Assembly (NCBI GenBank): GCA_964017195.1 | Contig: OZ024898.1 | Location: 17,888,475-17,952,474 of the forward strand | Direction of reading: 5' to 3' | Source: Siderastrea radians | Taxonomy: Eukaryota; Cnidaria; Anthozoa; Scleractinia; Rhizangiidae | Length of the DNA: 64,000 nucleotides | Shown here: one piece after another, positions 1 through 12,290 of the stretch | How the letters are laid out: each line of letters starts with the position of its first letter | Position numbering within the stretch: the first letter of the stretch is position 1 | Made by a program: the position numbers and the translations under genes | The notes under the pieces: model-generated | What the model was told of the DNA's origin: nothing | The model's database searches: none | What the model saw: only the letters and a program-made list of their open reading frames with translations

Positions 1-71
1 TGGCTAACAATGTTAACAAAGATGAAATTATAAATATATGAAACTCATATATTTGAACTGCGGAATGAAGA

Positions 72-292
72 AATAAGTGTAAAGAAGATCCTCGCAGTTA
101 TTAACGCAACTTATACAGTTGCGAAAAGAAAGCCTGAAAAAATCAGGCTTGCCGGGATTCGAACCCTGACCTCTGCACCGGTATCGCAGAGGTCAGGGTT
201 CGAATCCCGGCAAGCCAGATTTTTTTTAAGGCTTTCTTTTCGCAACTGTATAAGTTGCGTTAATAACTGCGAGGATCTTCTTTACACTTATT
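72..292. repeat. Long near-perfect hairpin with tRNA T-arm modules at its apex
   Basis: Arms at 72-176 and 186-292 are inverted copies with only a few differences, separated by a 9-nt loop. Next to the loop each arm carries a GGTTCGAATCC box (the RNA polymerase III B box, or tRNA T-loop) inside a sequence that looks like the 3' half of a tRNA, so two tRNA tails face outward on opposite strands. No D-arm or anticodon arm is present, so this is not a functional tRNA. It is most likely a foldback element that captured tRNA or SINE sequence. Confidence 0.8.
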
Positions 293-407
293 ACTTAATG
301 TTAACAAACACAGTTCAAGAGAATTACATAGATCTGGGCTCAGAAACCATCTCTTCCTCTGTTGTATGCTGCAGGTCATGTTTCCTTACATGACAGACCC
401 AACCACT

Positions 408-539
408 TTATTGAAAGGAAAGCAATAAATCTTTGTGTCCAGCATGCTGATCAAAGGGAAATATCCTGTCTGCAACCAAAGTACTCATCTCAGCGACAAA
501 CCTTTGCAGGCTCAGGAATCTCACAAGAATAGTCCCAAA
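408..539 (-). CDS. Candidate terminal exon of an unrecognised minus-strand gene
   Basis: On the minus strand a plausible acceptor (pyrimidine-rich stretch ending in CACATAG) is followed by a 43-codon open frame ending in TAA at 410-408. The peptide contains VAEMSTLVADRIF and ends in LLLSFQ. I do not recognise it, and no homologous neighbour exon was found. It could belong with the other minus-strand candidate exon near 2.8 kb, or be chance. Confidence 0.2.
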   Translation of the reverse strand, partial: FGTILVRFLSLQRFVAEMSTLVADRIFPFDQHAGHKDLLLSFQ

Positions 540-689
540 CTATGTGTTGAAAGCAACTTTAGGAGTCTTCACAGCCTTCTAGATCAAAAATGAAACAGAT
601 AAAAAACAAATATTGCTCATTTTCTATTCATTACAAGAACTGCTAGATATCATATTATATCTACATTATTAATCATTTAGCAAATACAT

Positions 690-1272
690 GTAAATGTATG
701 TGATAGTACATGATAATGTACATGATATTAACATAGTTACATACTTGGGCTTACTCAACTTTGTTTTTGTTATATGTTTTTACTCATGAATCTGAACGTG
801 CAACTATGTAACTGTATGCAAATAAGCTAAAGATTTGATACTAATTACATGAATGCTATAGATTTTATTAACCCCTTTACTCCGGGAGTCAATTATGGAG
901 ACATGTGATGTAGTGCTAACTTTTGAGTCTGTGGATGAAATCCTATGGTGTGACCATTCAAATGAAATCTCTTTGGCAGTACTTTCACAGGGTACCGTTT
1001 GTTTGGGGGGATTTGAAAAAAAAAAAAAATTTAGCATATTCTTGAATTTTAAATTTTGGCCACTACTAGGGGTGAAAGGGTTAAGTAAATGTCGGTGATA
1101 GTACATGACAAATATCTACCTGACATTAAAATAGTTACATACTTGGGCTTTTGGCTACTCAATTTTATTTTTGTTATACATTTGTATTCACAAATCTGAA
1201 CGTGTATGTACCTATACGTAAGATTAATAAGCTAAAGATATGATACTAATTACATGAATGCAATAGATTTAC
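690..1272. repeat. Direct duplication (~180 bp) split by a MITE
   Basis: Copy A (690-867) and copy B (1085-about 1272) share long stretches, for example ATAGTTACATACTTGGGCTT and GATACTAATTACATGAATGC, with scattered substitutions and small indels. The piggyBac-like element at 872-1080 sits exactly between them. Copy A ends at its left TTAA and copy B begins right after its right TTAA. Confidence 0.75.
872..1080. mobile_element. piggyBac-like MITE with TTAA target duplication
   Basis: A 209-bp element flanked by TTAA at 868-871 and 1081-1084. Its inverted ends read CCCCTTTAC on the left and the complement of GGGGTGAAAGGG on the right. TTAA target sites with CCC-starting ends are the known signature of piggyBac transposons. 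There is no transposase coding capacity, so it is non-autonomous. Confidence 0.7.
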
Positions 1273-1705
1273 CTAAAGTTAAGGGTTGGTATGTTTTCTA
1301 CATGAAGAGACTTGGTAGAAGTCACTGTGTTGTAACAAAATCAAATAACTACAGCAGGCAAAGTGCAGACAATGTGTAGCCTCAGGTGTAAAAATTCATT
1401 AAAAATAATCATTTTTTTTAAAGAGCAAAAATGGATAGGTCTTAAAATTGGGACTACCAATAGTTGAAAGACAATATTTATGTCCTAGTGTAACAAGACC
1501 TTTAGGACAGAATGTCACATGACAAAGTTGACACCAAAGAATATGAAATTCATGACAGCTAGGGTGCACATAGAATGCTTTATACTTGAATGAGCAGCTA
1601 CAATTGTCCATGTAGATCACATGTGGATGACAAATACCACTGTCTATCCTTGCAGTTGAAAGTACATGTACAAACGTAGTAACCAATGCCAATAAAGACA
1701 TTGTA

Positions 1706-2115
1706 CAGTACCATTCAAAAGTAAGCTGACAGTTTGTTGTGAGTCTCAATTCTTGACTAGCTACTCATTACTCAATTCCTGCATGAATTAAGTACCGAAA
1801 ATTAGAATCGAGACTAACACAACACTATTCCAATTCGCACAAATCCAAAATCGAGTTTGAGTTAATTATGTATAGAGCTGAAACGTTTTGAAATGTGGGG
1901 AAAGATAATCTTTTTTGGTTTTGGTTTTGTTTGTTTTGATGTTTTATTGAGACACGAGGCAAATACCCGAAACTGAACAAAGGCTGTTCCGGTTGGGTGA
2001 TTTGTGCAGGAATCAAGTATTGTGAATCAAAAATCAATTATCGAGTCTCGATTCTCAATACTTGATTCATGTGAGGATCAAGTATTGAGTGTCAACTTAC
2101 TTTTGAATGGTGCTG
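1706..2115. mobile_element. Tc1/mariner-like MITE (410 bp)
   Basis: About 28-bp inverted ends (left CAGTACCATTCAAAAGTAAG; right its near complement ending at 2115) are flanked by TA on both sides. CAGT ends and TA duplication fit the Tc1/mariner superfamily. The interior has short, locally repeated CAATACTTGATTC-like motifs and no meaningful open frame. Confidence 0.65.
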
Positions 2116-2358
2116 TATAATTTGTAGAAAAGTGACCAACATGTTGATGCCTTTGTATTTAACTACAAAAACATCAACATCACAAGCAATGTAACACTGG
2201 AATTAATTAAAAATTCCAAACAAGCCTGATCAATAAAGGACTATTCCTTTTTCTTGTAGTAATATAAAGGGGATACATGTGTATTAAAAGGGCAAGGTAG
2301 CTAGATAATCCTGCAATTATGTCGACAATTTGTATTGGTAATCCCAATCTTAAACATA

Positions 2359-2512
2359 CAGTGGAATCTCGATTTTTTGAACCTCCTGGGGAAAAGGGAA
2401 TTGGTTTGAATTATCTGGGGGTTTGAAAAATCGGGGTAAAATTACAGTGTTTGACTGGGAAAGGGAAGCCAGTTTTCAGAAACCGAGAGCTTGAGAAATC
2501 AGGATTCTACTT
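2359..2512. mobile_element. pogo/Tigger-like MITE (154 bp)
   Basis: The left end CAGTGGAATCTCGATTTTTT pairs with an imperfect inverted copy ending at 2512, and TA dinucleotides flank both ends. CAGTRGAATCTCGATT-type ends are typical of pogo/Tigger derivatives. It is too short to encode a protein. Confidence 0.6.
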
Positions 2513-2751
2513 TATGTTATTACAACGCTGGTTTGTTCGTCTCACCATCCCTACTTCCCCTTTCCCCCCCCCCCCCTCCCCCCAACCTAGGAATCGCTCA
2601 ATCAGATAAAATTAATTAATTAATTATGCAGTTCTCTTTATTCAGACTTCTTTTAAAACAACGAAACACAAAAAATACATTCCCATAGAAAAACAAATTG
2701 TGTCTACCCATCATCGTAAAACGGAAACTTCGAAAACACAAGACTACTAAC

Positions 2752-2908
2752 CTTGAGTCTGCTTGAGTACACAGATGTCTGCCACATCAGGAGTGCTTCT
2801 AAACATGTCCGCGGTTGGTTTCGATACTGCTTCCAGCACTTTTCTGCGAGTGTTAATTACCTTCCCAGTGTTAACACAACATACTGTGACTACCGACGTT
2901 TTCTTCAT
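2752..2908 (-). CDS. Candidate first coding exon, unrecognised, partly duplicated nearby
   Basis: On the minus strand an ATG at 2908 opens 52 codons (MKKTSVVTVCCVNTGKVINT at the start) and runs to a good donor (CAAG|GTTAGT) at 2752. The open frame also extends upstream of that ATG. A diverged second copy of the same stretch lies at about 3038-3196 and keeps the GKVINTRRKVLE segment, though its upstream frame has stops. No family is recognised and no downstream partner exon could be confirmed. Confidence 0.25.
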
Positions 2909-3200
2909 TGTATTATACTCGGGATAGACTATTTTAATTGACGATTCCTTTGAATCAAGGGTCACGAGAGGCAAAAGTTTGAGCAGCTCCGTTAGAGACG
3001 ATATCAGGTATCACTGTGCAGAGTAGTTTCGATAGAGTAGGACTTCCAGCACTTTACGTCGAGTGTTAATTACCTTCCCGATGTTAACAATCCAAACTGT
3101 TACTGCTGGCGTTTTCTTCATTATATTTCACGCATCATAGGCTATTTAAATTGACAATTACACTGAATCAGGAGTCACGAGAAGCAAAAGTTTGATCCGC
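2830..3200. repeat. Diverged direct duplication (~150 bp, two copies)
   Basis: Copies at about 2830-2975 and 3038-3200 share GAGTGTTAATTACCTTCCC, TTTTCTTCATT and the tail GTCACGAGA.GCAAAAGTTTG. They differ by many substitutions, so the duplication is old. The first copy carries the candidate exon on the minus strand. Confidence 0.65.
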
Positions 3201-4062
3201 ACATGTATTGAAAATTGCGACACACTCGCCATGACATTGCACGAAGCTGCCTGGAAAATGCCATCAAAACTGTACTAAACATTCCTGTTTTGCCAATATA
3301 TCGGCTAAAAAAGATAATCCAGTAACTTTGTAACATCTCTGGTGTTCAAGATAAGCAATTGCGTGTCAGTGGTGGTCACAAGAAAGAAGAAACCATAAAC
3401 TCCCGAGCGTCCATCTTGCAACTCACTGAGCGAGCTGCTCGCCGATTTTTTCAACCGGATGTGACGTCAATTTTCGGTGGATCATCAGGTCACGAAAATT
3501 GGCGAAGTTTGCTTCCCCCCCCTGGGCCAGCCCCATCACTGAAAATGGTATTCAGTTACGGTCTCCGTCCCCGATTATGGCTCCTGATTAGGGTGGATGT
3601 GGGCAGTTTGCGCCCGCTCTACAGTTGCAGGCGCTAGTCAGACGGCCTTTACAACCTTTGACCGTATGTCAAAGGTGAGAGGTAAAGGTGAGTTTTTTCT
3701 TGTAGTGGAAATCTCTGGCATGAAACGACCAGAAAAGACAAAGGATACTTCACCGTGAGAAATTTAGCTTTAACTGACAGAACTTAAAATTAAATTCAGT
3801 CGAGATGCACTTTTCCTATAGCCAATGATCTGATTGGGTATAAATTATTCAAATTGCCACCCCTTGATAAAATTACCGACAGTTCTATATGAGGGCTTCC
3901 TGCGTTGTTCGTTACTGTTTAGACACCTGGTGTATTGTAGCAAATTTTGATAATGTGCCTTTTCCAAAATTTGCGCACATTCACACAAGTAAAGGTGAAA
4001 TCTTTCACACTTTTTAACTCGCGTAGAGCATGTGACGCTCACTGAGGAAGGAATAGCATTTA
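3201..4062. other. Repeat-like spacer, no supported gene
   Basis: Open frames here are short and have no recognisable domain. A TGACGTCA motif lies near 3461-3468 in a GC-richer patch. Nothing else can be supported. Confidence 0.5.

Positions 4063-4138
<76 letters not shown>
4063..4138. repeat. (ATG)n / (GAT)n microsatellite
   Basis: About 25 uninterrupted ATG trinucleotide units. The opposite strand reads as poly-serine in an otherwise meaningless frame. Confidence 0.97.
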
Positions 4139-4139
<1 letters not shown>

Positions 4140-5534
4140 TTAATGACGAGAAACACAAAAACTGAGAAATGAGAAAGTTGTTCCAAGACTGACAAGAAAC
4201 CATTCACTTGCTTTTGTGGTTTCAATATCTCGCATGTGAAATTGATCAAAACGCAGTTAATATTTCCAGTATACACGGTTACGCGGAAACATAGACACCA
4301 CATACGTTAGAAAAATGTTCTTGTCTCTGCTATTTCGCGCAACGTGATTAGGTTAGAGGTACTTGTAATTAGCAGTGGATCTGTTGACAATTTCCTTTTT
4401 CACCAGGAGGAGACATGACGTAAGCGTAATATATATTTACAAATATCTCATAGCTGTCGTCCTCCCTCACTTTCACAACAGATTGCTCTATTCATTTTGT
4501 TCATTTATCTTATCATCTGACATACCGCGTATGAAGCAAAAGCATGACATAAGTAAAATAGAGCTCTCCCTCACCTTCATAAGAAAATTGCCCTATTCGT
4601 TTTTTTTTCGTGTGACGTACAGTGTATCGAAAGAGAACATGTTAAAACTATATTGACAAATACTTTAGAGCTTTCGTGTTTCGTTACCTTCATAACTAAC
4701 TATTCATAACTATTCATTTGTTAAATAAATTAGACGATAATGCAAATGTTCAGCTTATGTTTGAGTTTTATATGAAAAAGCTGAAAAGATTTTGTTCTAG
4801 GTGAATAGAAGGGGTCCATTTTGTTAGCGAAAAAAGTTAATTCGCGGAAAAGACAATTCAAATATCATAAACAACATCTACACAAAAGGCTTGACAGATA
4901 GCTAATAAGCAATGTAGTTGGATATATTGGACTTCGTCAATATCAAGAGTTTCTAAGACTTCCGCACGCCTAATGGTAAGTTATTCAATATGTTCATATT
5001 TTTAATAATTCATGTTAGTTTTGTGAGTCACATATTTAACATCTCACACTGTGGAAAAAGGTTCTGATTACGAATTTAATAAAAACCGGGAGTTAACAGC
5101 AGTGTGGTCTATGCTGCCTTAATTTCAGTATTGTTTAGATGTTGTTTATGATATTTGAATTGTCTTTTCCTCAAATTAACCTTTTTCCGTATTTACTTAA
5201 AACGTTTTTTTTATATCCACACTGCCAATCAACTGATTCATTGGAGATTAATGTGACAACCACGAAGCTTGCCATCACATTTTACAAGTCACGTGATCTC
5301 ACAATGACAAAGACATTTACACGTTTCTCAGGGGGAAATGAAGAACAGTCCATAGCCTGAACTGTGTGCGACATAAGATGGGAACCTCCCCAATGGCTGA
5401 GAAAGAATGGCGACTTTAGCTGCAATTGTAGTTGGTTTTAAAGGTTCCTAGATTCTTCTCTTCATGTAAGCTTGCTTTGGACCACTTAAAAAAAAGTACC
5501 CTTCTAATTGTTTACCGTGTTTGTTTTCAAAAAG
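4139..5534. other. 5' region of the apple-EGF gene, first exon(s) not resolved
   Basis: The first recognisable exon of the downstream gene begins at 5535 in phase 1, so at least one upstream exon with the start codon and probable signal peptide must lie here or further left. A good donor (AATG|GTAAGT) occurs at 4975/4976, but its phase does not join directly to 5535. I could not choose a start. Confidence 0.4.
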
Positions 5535-8500
5535 CTTACGGCAAAGGATCCTCTGATGGCCTGACTTATGTCAACTTTGGTGTAGACGAGTTTTTGTACC
5601 TAAATATCACCAGTCTTGGTAGAGATCTAACTAAACACGAAAGCGACTGTGGATTTGCTTGTTTAGAAATCCCTTCATGCATTTCCTATAACCTGGCTGC
5701 ATTCCCTGACATCAACGGCAAACTGTTGTGTGAACTGCTTCCTTCGGACAAGTACAACAACTCGGATAAGCTCATCCCCAGCAAGTTTTTTTACCACTTC
5801 AGTATTCCGGTAAGTGGAATTTCCAGTTGTTAATAATTATAACGGCATTACAAACGTTGTTATGAACAAAAACGTTTTGGTTGCGAATTTAAAAGATGAT
5901 ATCGAATAGAACCTTTTAGCTATTTCAGATGGCCAAGAAATTGGTCATCTCGTCCTAAAATTACGAAATATTCCAATTTTTCATTGTTTTAAAAACTGCC
6001 AATGCTTCGGTTTGCCGTGTTATGTTTAAAATCTTGTCGGTAACCTGCGATCACGCGTTCTTTTTTTTTTTTTTTTTTCGTTTTTGTTTTTGGCATAGGG
6101 ATAAGGAGAGGGCATGATCACAGGCTATCTTGTCGGCCGCGTTTGCAACCGTACTCGTGGTCGGTGTTAACTCTGAGAAAGATCAATGGCCCATCAAAAG
6201 TATTAATCTGTTTCGATAAAAATTTGAGCAGAGTCTCGAGATTAGTCTATTCTGGAGACTTTGACGAGTGCAATACTTAAACCAAAGAATTGTGGCCTTA
6301 TTTCAGTGATGAGGTCACTCAGCAAAGACGAGAAATGATTTGTGGCCAGCTGGTTCTAAGAAAATATAAATATAGAGACCCAAAAATTCTAAAAATCTCA
6401 ATGCTCCTTTAGGGAGAATAGTATTTGTAGGTTCTGGACCTCCTCTCACGAATCATCCTTGATTCCTGAAATCTTGCACTTAAACCCCAAACTGCTTGTT
6501 CAGGAACTACTTCTTACGGAAATAGCGGGACCTTGTTTAAGAGTCAATAAATTCCTTCTTCTCCAGTGTTTATTTGTCTGTGCGGGAATAACCATGGCAA
6601 CCAAAAACTTTCAATGGTTGCCACCTGTTTTCAACCTTCATAACTTTAATGGCCTCCTAACATCTTTAAAATGAAACTGAGTTGGACTGTTTTTTATTTG
6701 ACTTTGTAGTCACTGTGCAGCAGTTGGCCGTGTAAAAACAACGGCACGTGTGTTTCACTGTACAAGGAAAACAGTTATGTGTGCGTTTGCAAAAATGGAT
6801 TCACAGGAAAAAACTGCAAAAGAGGTAATAAACTGGCTGAGTAGCATTGAATAATTATTTAGGCACCATAAGTCAGCATCAGTCATGACAAAGATATCTT
6901 TGACAGTTCGAATAATGAACTTCGGATGCGTTAACATTTTCCTTTTTTATTGTATTCTTTCTTGTTCAGAATAAACAATCGAGATAGTATATGCCCAACC
7001 ATCTATTGTGTACAAGGTGATATGGAACTCCCTTTAATCAGCGTGACGGTGCAGTAAATCGATTAAGACGCCGTGTTGAAAATGGTTTGGCCACCTTCAG
7101 TTGCAGCTATCACACATTTTATTTTATCAAATTCTCGTCCTTATTAGTATAATTTCCTGGTTTGGACTTTCATGTGTTTCGTGGATCCCTGAGTTGCTTT
7201 ATGTAATATGTGATCTCATTTTTCATTTGCCTTTTTATGAATTTTGGTGAAATTTATCAGAAATACTTTTACACAGCCCTATACTCATTATGACCTATAA
7301 TTATTTGCCTACACCCCATTGCAGTACCGGCGTGCTATAGCGTCGGTCTTTATTCGGTGTTTCGCACGGTTTAAATACTCGCGTTTAAAGCACAGCTTGT
7401 CATTAAACGGAACATTACACGGTGACAGCGGTAGGTTGGATGATCGACACCTCCAATGACATGCAAGAGGAAGTCTTCGCGTTGCAAGAGAAAAGTCTGC
7501 ATGACTGAAAACACTGATACTCATACCTCTGATACACAGACACTGATACACATACCTCTGGATAAGCGAACCGATCAAAAGAAAACAGCAACTCATGGAA
7601 GTGTACATGGAATACTTTGACGGCTCAGTGGGTTGACTACACGTATCACATTACACTAACTCTTGATGTAACACCTCTTGATGTAATTCGCTCCACGAAT
7701 ACACCTGTAATGCGCTCCACGCGTAATCCCCATCGAGCTGAAAGACTACTTAATAGCAGAACAAGATGTGATGGACAATCAAGGGCATCGTACGCAGTAA
7801 GAGTGCCGGGCTAAACCGACATGTACAAACTGGGTAAATTCACTGAAAAGGAGAATGGAAGTCTTGGTCTATGCCACGATTCCAAAGAGTTAAAACATCT
7901 GCCAGTAAAATAGAAGAATACCGAATCCCTTCGCTCGAGAAGATTACACCCAAGTTGACACGTTCATACTGTAATGTGAAAATGGCCGGAGAATCACCCT
8001 TCCTCCTTCGATCTCCTAACGACTATTAGCACACCCTTCGGCCGTTTCCGTTTCCTCAGGATATCATTTGGCTTTCGTATGAGTCAACACTGATGTTTCA
8101 TACCGCGACTGCCCTGGAGCTACCGGCATCACCTCAGATATCACTGTCTATAGCAAGAAGTACAAAGAGCACAACTTGCACTTGCATGCGACCATGGAGT
8201 GCACCAGGAAAAGCGGTATTTAACTCAACGATGAGAAATGCATTATAGACAAAGAACTGAATGCAACTTCCTTGGTATGGTGTCAAACCTGGGCCAGAGA
8301 AAGCCCTGACCATAAAAAAAGATAAATCCACCTAAAGACAAGAAGAAACTGAATACTCAATTTTTCATGGGAATGGGAACCTACATGAGCTCGTTCATCC
8401 ACAAGGTAGCTGTTCACACGGCACCTCCGAGAAATCCCCAAGCTATTCCATGAAAGAGGGAATCACTTTATCGATCCGCCTCACTTTATCGATAGCAAAA

Positions 8501-11500
8501 CTCCAATGAGAATATATAAGGCTTATATACTTCCTCATTTTGATTATTGTTCTCCTCTTTTGTGGTGTTATCTAACACTATTTCTGACAAAATTTAGCGT
8601 ACTAACTATTACGTACTAAGAATACTGTTTAAACTTCCTGTCATTTGAGCATGATAAATTATTTAACCAGCTTTGTTAAGGCCTGTCGTAAGCAGGGGCC
8701 TTCATGTATTACCACCTTATCCACTGTCAAACACTATAGGTATAATCTCAGGGGTAGTGGGACGCGCATGGAGCAACCTGTTCCGAAATCTCGCTTTGGA
8801 CATCTTTGGACACGCTTTGGATCTTTTTCATATATAGGCTGTAAGCTGTAGAATAGCATGCCCCTCCCTTTAGGGAGGCAAGTAGCGTCTCTTGTTTCAG
8901 AAGGAAGTTAAGTAACATCATCTTAGGTGAAGTTAATTGTACATGCACCTTCTGTGCCTAAATAGTACTTATCGCCCGCTCTCACATGATAGTTTACACT
9001 TTACCGTTTTTATTTAGATACCGGGGTATATATTTGTGGGGGATAAATAGCCTTAAATACACGTACATTTTTGTAACGAGCATTTCTTGCTCATCAATCA
9101 GTTCTTGTTTAAATAAAGTTATACCTTATACCGTACCGTAGGGGGTATCGTTTTCGCTTGGAATTCATCGCAAAAGCATTAAAAACACCTATTGAAATCC
9201 ATTGATCAGTACGGCAACCACCACAGTTTACTAGAACTCAGACGAGCCAGTTGTCTTTTAAGTTTATTAATCAACGATAGCTTTTGGTGCAGCATTGTTC
9301 CAATCGGGCAACAGCCTTTGCGTCGAAAGCGTGAACAACCGCAGAATCTTGGTCTATGGATGTAAAACGTTTCACGTGCACTTTTACAGCAGACCTTTTG
9401 TGGCATGGTTATAAATCACCATCGACCTCTTGAGCACATCCATAAGAAAAACCTTACTTAAGCCTGTTTGTGCCTACCGAGGATGTTGTTGCGTCGACAG
9501 CCCCAGGACTTCGTCATTCAGTACCACCTAGCGAGGGACAAGGACGAAATACATAATATGAAAGTGCACCACTTAGGGTCGCACCCGCCAAATCGCAAAA
9601 GTTCCGGGAGGAAATCGCGAAAATTGAACCCTACAAGTGCTGAAGCACCACAAGGTTACTTAAGGCTGACCAGAAAATGCAAAAGCGGAATCCACAATAA
9701 AACCATACTAGTCCTATTGGGATCTGCCATATTAGTAGACGATGGAACAGAGCTACTAAGCAGCAGTGTTATAGGTCCTTAAACCTGAGCAGGAAACTTT
9801 CTGCAGCAAATTGACGAGGGACACTTTGACACTTACTGGTCAAGCATTTACAGAGAAATATGAAGTTTGTTGCCTTATGTTATGTATCCCAGAAGTACCA
9901 GACCGTCTCAAGAAAACGAGCCCAAGATCCCCTCGGAGATTTGCTCAAGATCTTTAGTTAGCGAGCTGTCGGTGCAGACCTCTTTTTTGTGTCCAACAGT
10001 CGTAGCTTTTGGGATGAGTTTTCTCATCCCTTTGGACGAAACTGCAGTTTTGAGACGACTTCACTCCGGTTCAGCCACGTTTCATGAAGTTCAATGCAAG
10101 GATTGCGAAGAGGATTACATCGTAGAGACGGCTAGACCCGCGTTTGAGATTAGACTCAAGGAGCACTACAACATTAGAAAAGCATCGACAACTGCTGTGG
10201 ATGATCACCTCAGGGACGCGGGGACACACCCTCGACTTCTCTTCCTCATTGATCATTGGAAGGGAAGATGACACTCTCAAGAGACGAATTAGAGAGACCA
10301 TCGAAATACATTGCCAGGCCCCAACAATGAATGGAGACAACGGATACGAGCTCCCGGTGATCTACCGGGACGTTTTGTCATGTGTTTTTCATCATCCTAA
10401 ATCACGTGACAAAACGTCAAACTCCATCACTTGATAAAGATTCCGCGACGGAATCGAAAGCTTGTGGTCAATATAAATTTTCGATCCTTTGAAAGAAACC
10501 TGATTTTTGCATTCAATATGTCAGGATCAAGTACTAATTTCTTCACTAATAATGTAAACTAGGTTCCCTTTAACTGCATTTTCTTTTTGTCTTCTAGTCT
10601 AGACCTCGATTTAGCCTTAAACCAGGTCTTTCCTTGGCTTCGTTTAAATAACAAGCCGTTAAAGTTCATTACTGTATTTAATCAGTCACGTTATTCATGT
10701 TGCAGACATTAACGAGTGTGAAAGCAATCCTTGTCTGAACAACGGAACATGCACTGACCGAGTCAATGGATTTAGTTGCGGCTGTGCACAAGGATTTGTA
10801 GGGGATAGATGTGAAACAGGTTAGAAATGATTGTATACTATGCACGCTTGAGAAACCTAAATTTCCAGTCAGTGTACCGGTTGAGAATTTAGTATTCCAA
10901 GGGAAGGCTTTTTTGTGGGAGAGTTTATTCTATGGTTGCCCTTACAGATATAGACGAGTGTGAGAGCAATCCCTGTCTGAACAGTGGAACGTGCACTGAC
11001 CGAGTCAATGGATTCAACTGCAGTTGTCTGCCAGGAGTTTCTGGGGAAAGATGTGAAACAGGTTAGAAACATATAAATGATTGTCAAAATGACTACTGCA
11101 GGCCAGGGGCTGATCAAACAACGTGAAGCTAACGTGAAAAGACTTGAGTTACAATATTTCGACTGGCCAATACCAGTCTTTATCAGGTTCATTAAGGCAA
11201 ATCACGATATTGTAACTCAAGTCTTTTCACGTTGTTTGATCAGTCTCTGCAGTAGTCATTTTGACAATCATTTATATTTTTATCAATTTCCTGATCACGA
11301 TCTTTCTGATCAGACGGTGGAGCAAGGTTGATCGTACACGGTTTTGGCAGTGATTTTAAGCCTGAACCTCGTATTATGTTAGAAACGCTAACACGTGCAT
11401 TAGAAAAAATATTTCATGCTCGTTATTGCTTGTGATTATCGTTTTATTTTTTAGATATACTAAACGAGTGTGAGAGCAATCCTTGTCTCAACCGAGGATC

Positions 11501-12254
11501 TTGTACTGACCGAGTGAATGGATTTAGTTGCAGCTGTCCGCCAGGATTTGTTGGTTACCGATGTGAAAAAGGTAAATCACTGTATGGTTTGAGTGCGAAT
11601 GTGAAGCAAGTATGCAGCAACCATAAATTGTAGAAAAAGCACCTAAATAGGACCAAATAGTGGCCGTATGGTCATTAAGTTTTCTACAATTTCTAACATT
11701 TGCGCGTAAACAACAAAATAATCTGCTTATGAACTGGAGAACGATTAATAGAATGAAGAAAAAGAAGACGAACTGTGCAAAAACATGGTCCTGGAAATTG
11801 TAAGCCTCGCTCCTAGGTTCTCATCTCTTCCCGTCCCTTGTTGCGAGCGACGTAGAGAGATGAGACCCTGGGAACGAGGTTGGCGACTTGGAAGAAAAGA
11901 AACTGGTTTCTTGTGTTGTAATGATGCAAGCAGGAGCAATTCAATTTTGATTCTTAATTACCGATGATGATAACAAATGACGAGAGATAAACACGACCAA
12001 CACTGCTTGCTGTGACAGGTACTCGCGTAACGGGGCGGTTAGTTGAGGGGGCCCTTACTGAAGGATTTGCGTCATATCAAGGCCGGTTTGTGGAAGTCAG
12101 AGATGCCAAAATTGATCGTAAATCTACCAATAAACAAAATTTGTTCCTCGTGAACTGACTCTTTTCAGCCATGTTTTCAATGACTCCATACTGGTTGACA
12201 TATTATGACCAGGAGAGTGTGATCATGCGAAATACGGTGAAATAATGAAAAACC

Positions 12255-12290
<36 letters not shown>

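Noticed and set aside
140..215. Possible tRNA gene
   Set aside because: Only the T-arm and 3' end are present, as an inverted pair. There is no D-arm, anticodon arm or proper acceptor 5' strand.
1399..1749. Cys-containing minus-strand frame of 116 codons
   Set aside because: No recognisable domain. It overlaps the left end of a MITE and has no supporting splice sites.
3845..4303. Poly-serine open frame on the minus strand
   Set aside because: It is the translation of the ATG/GAT microsatellite with no domain around it.
9206..9406. Cys/Arg-rich minus-strand frame
   Set aside because: It is antisense to the Penelope-like remnant, with no family resemblance.
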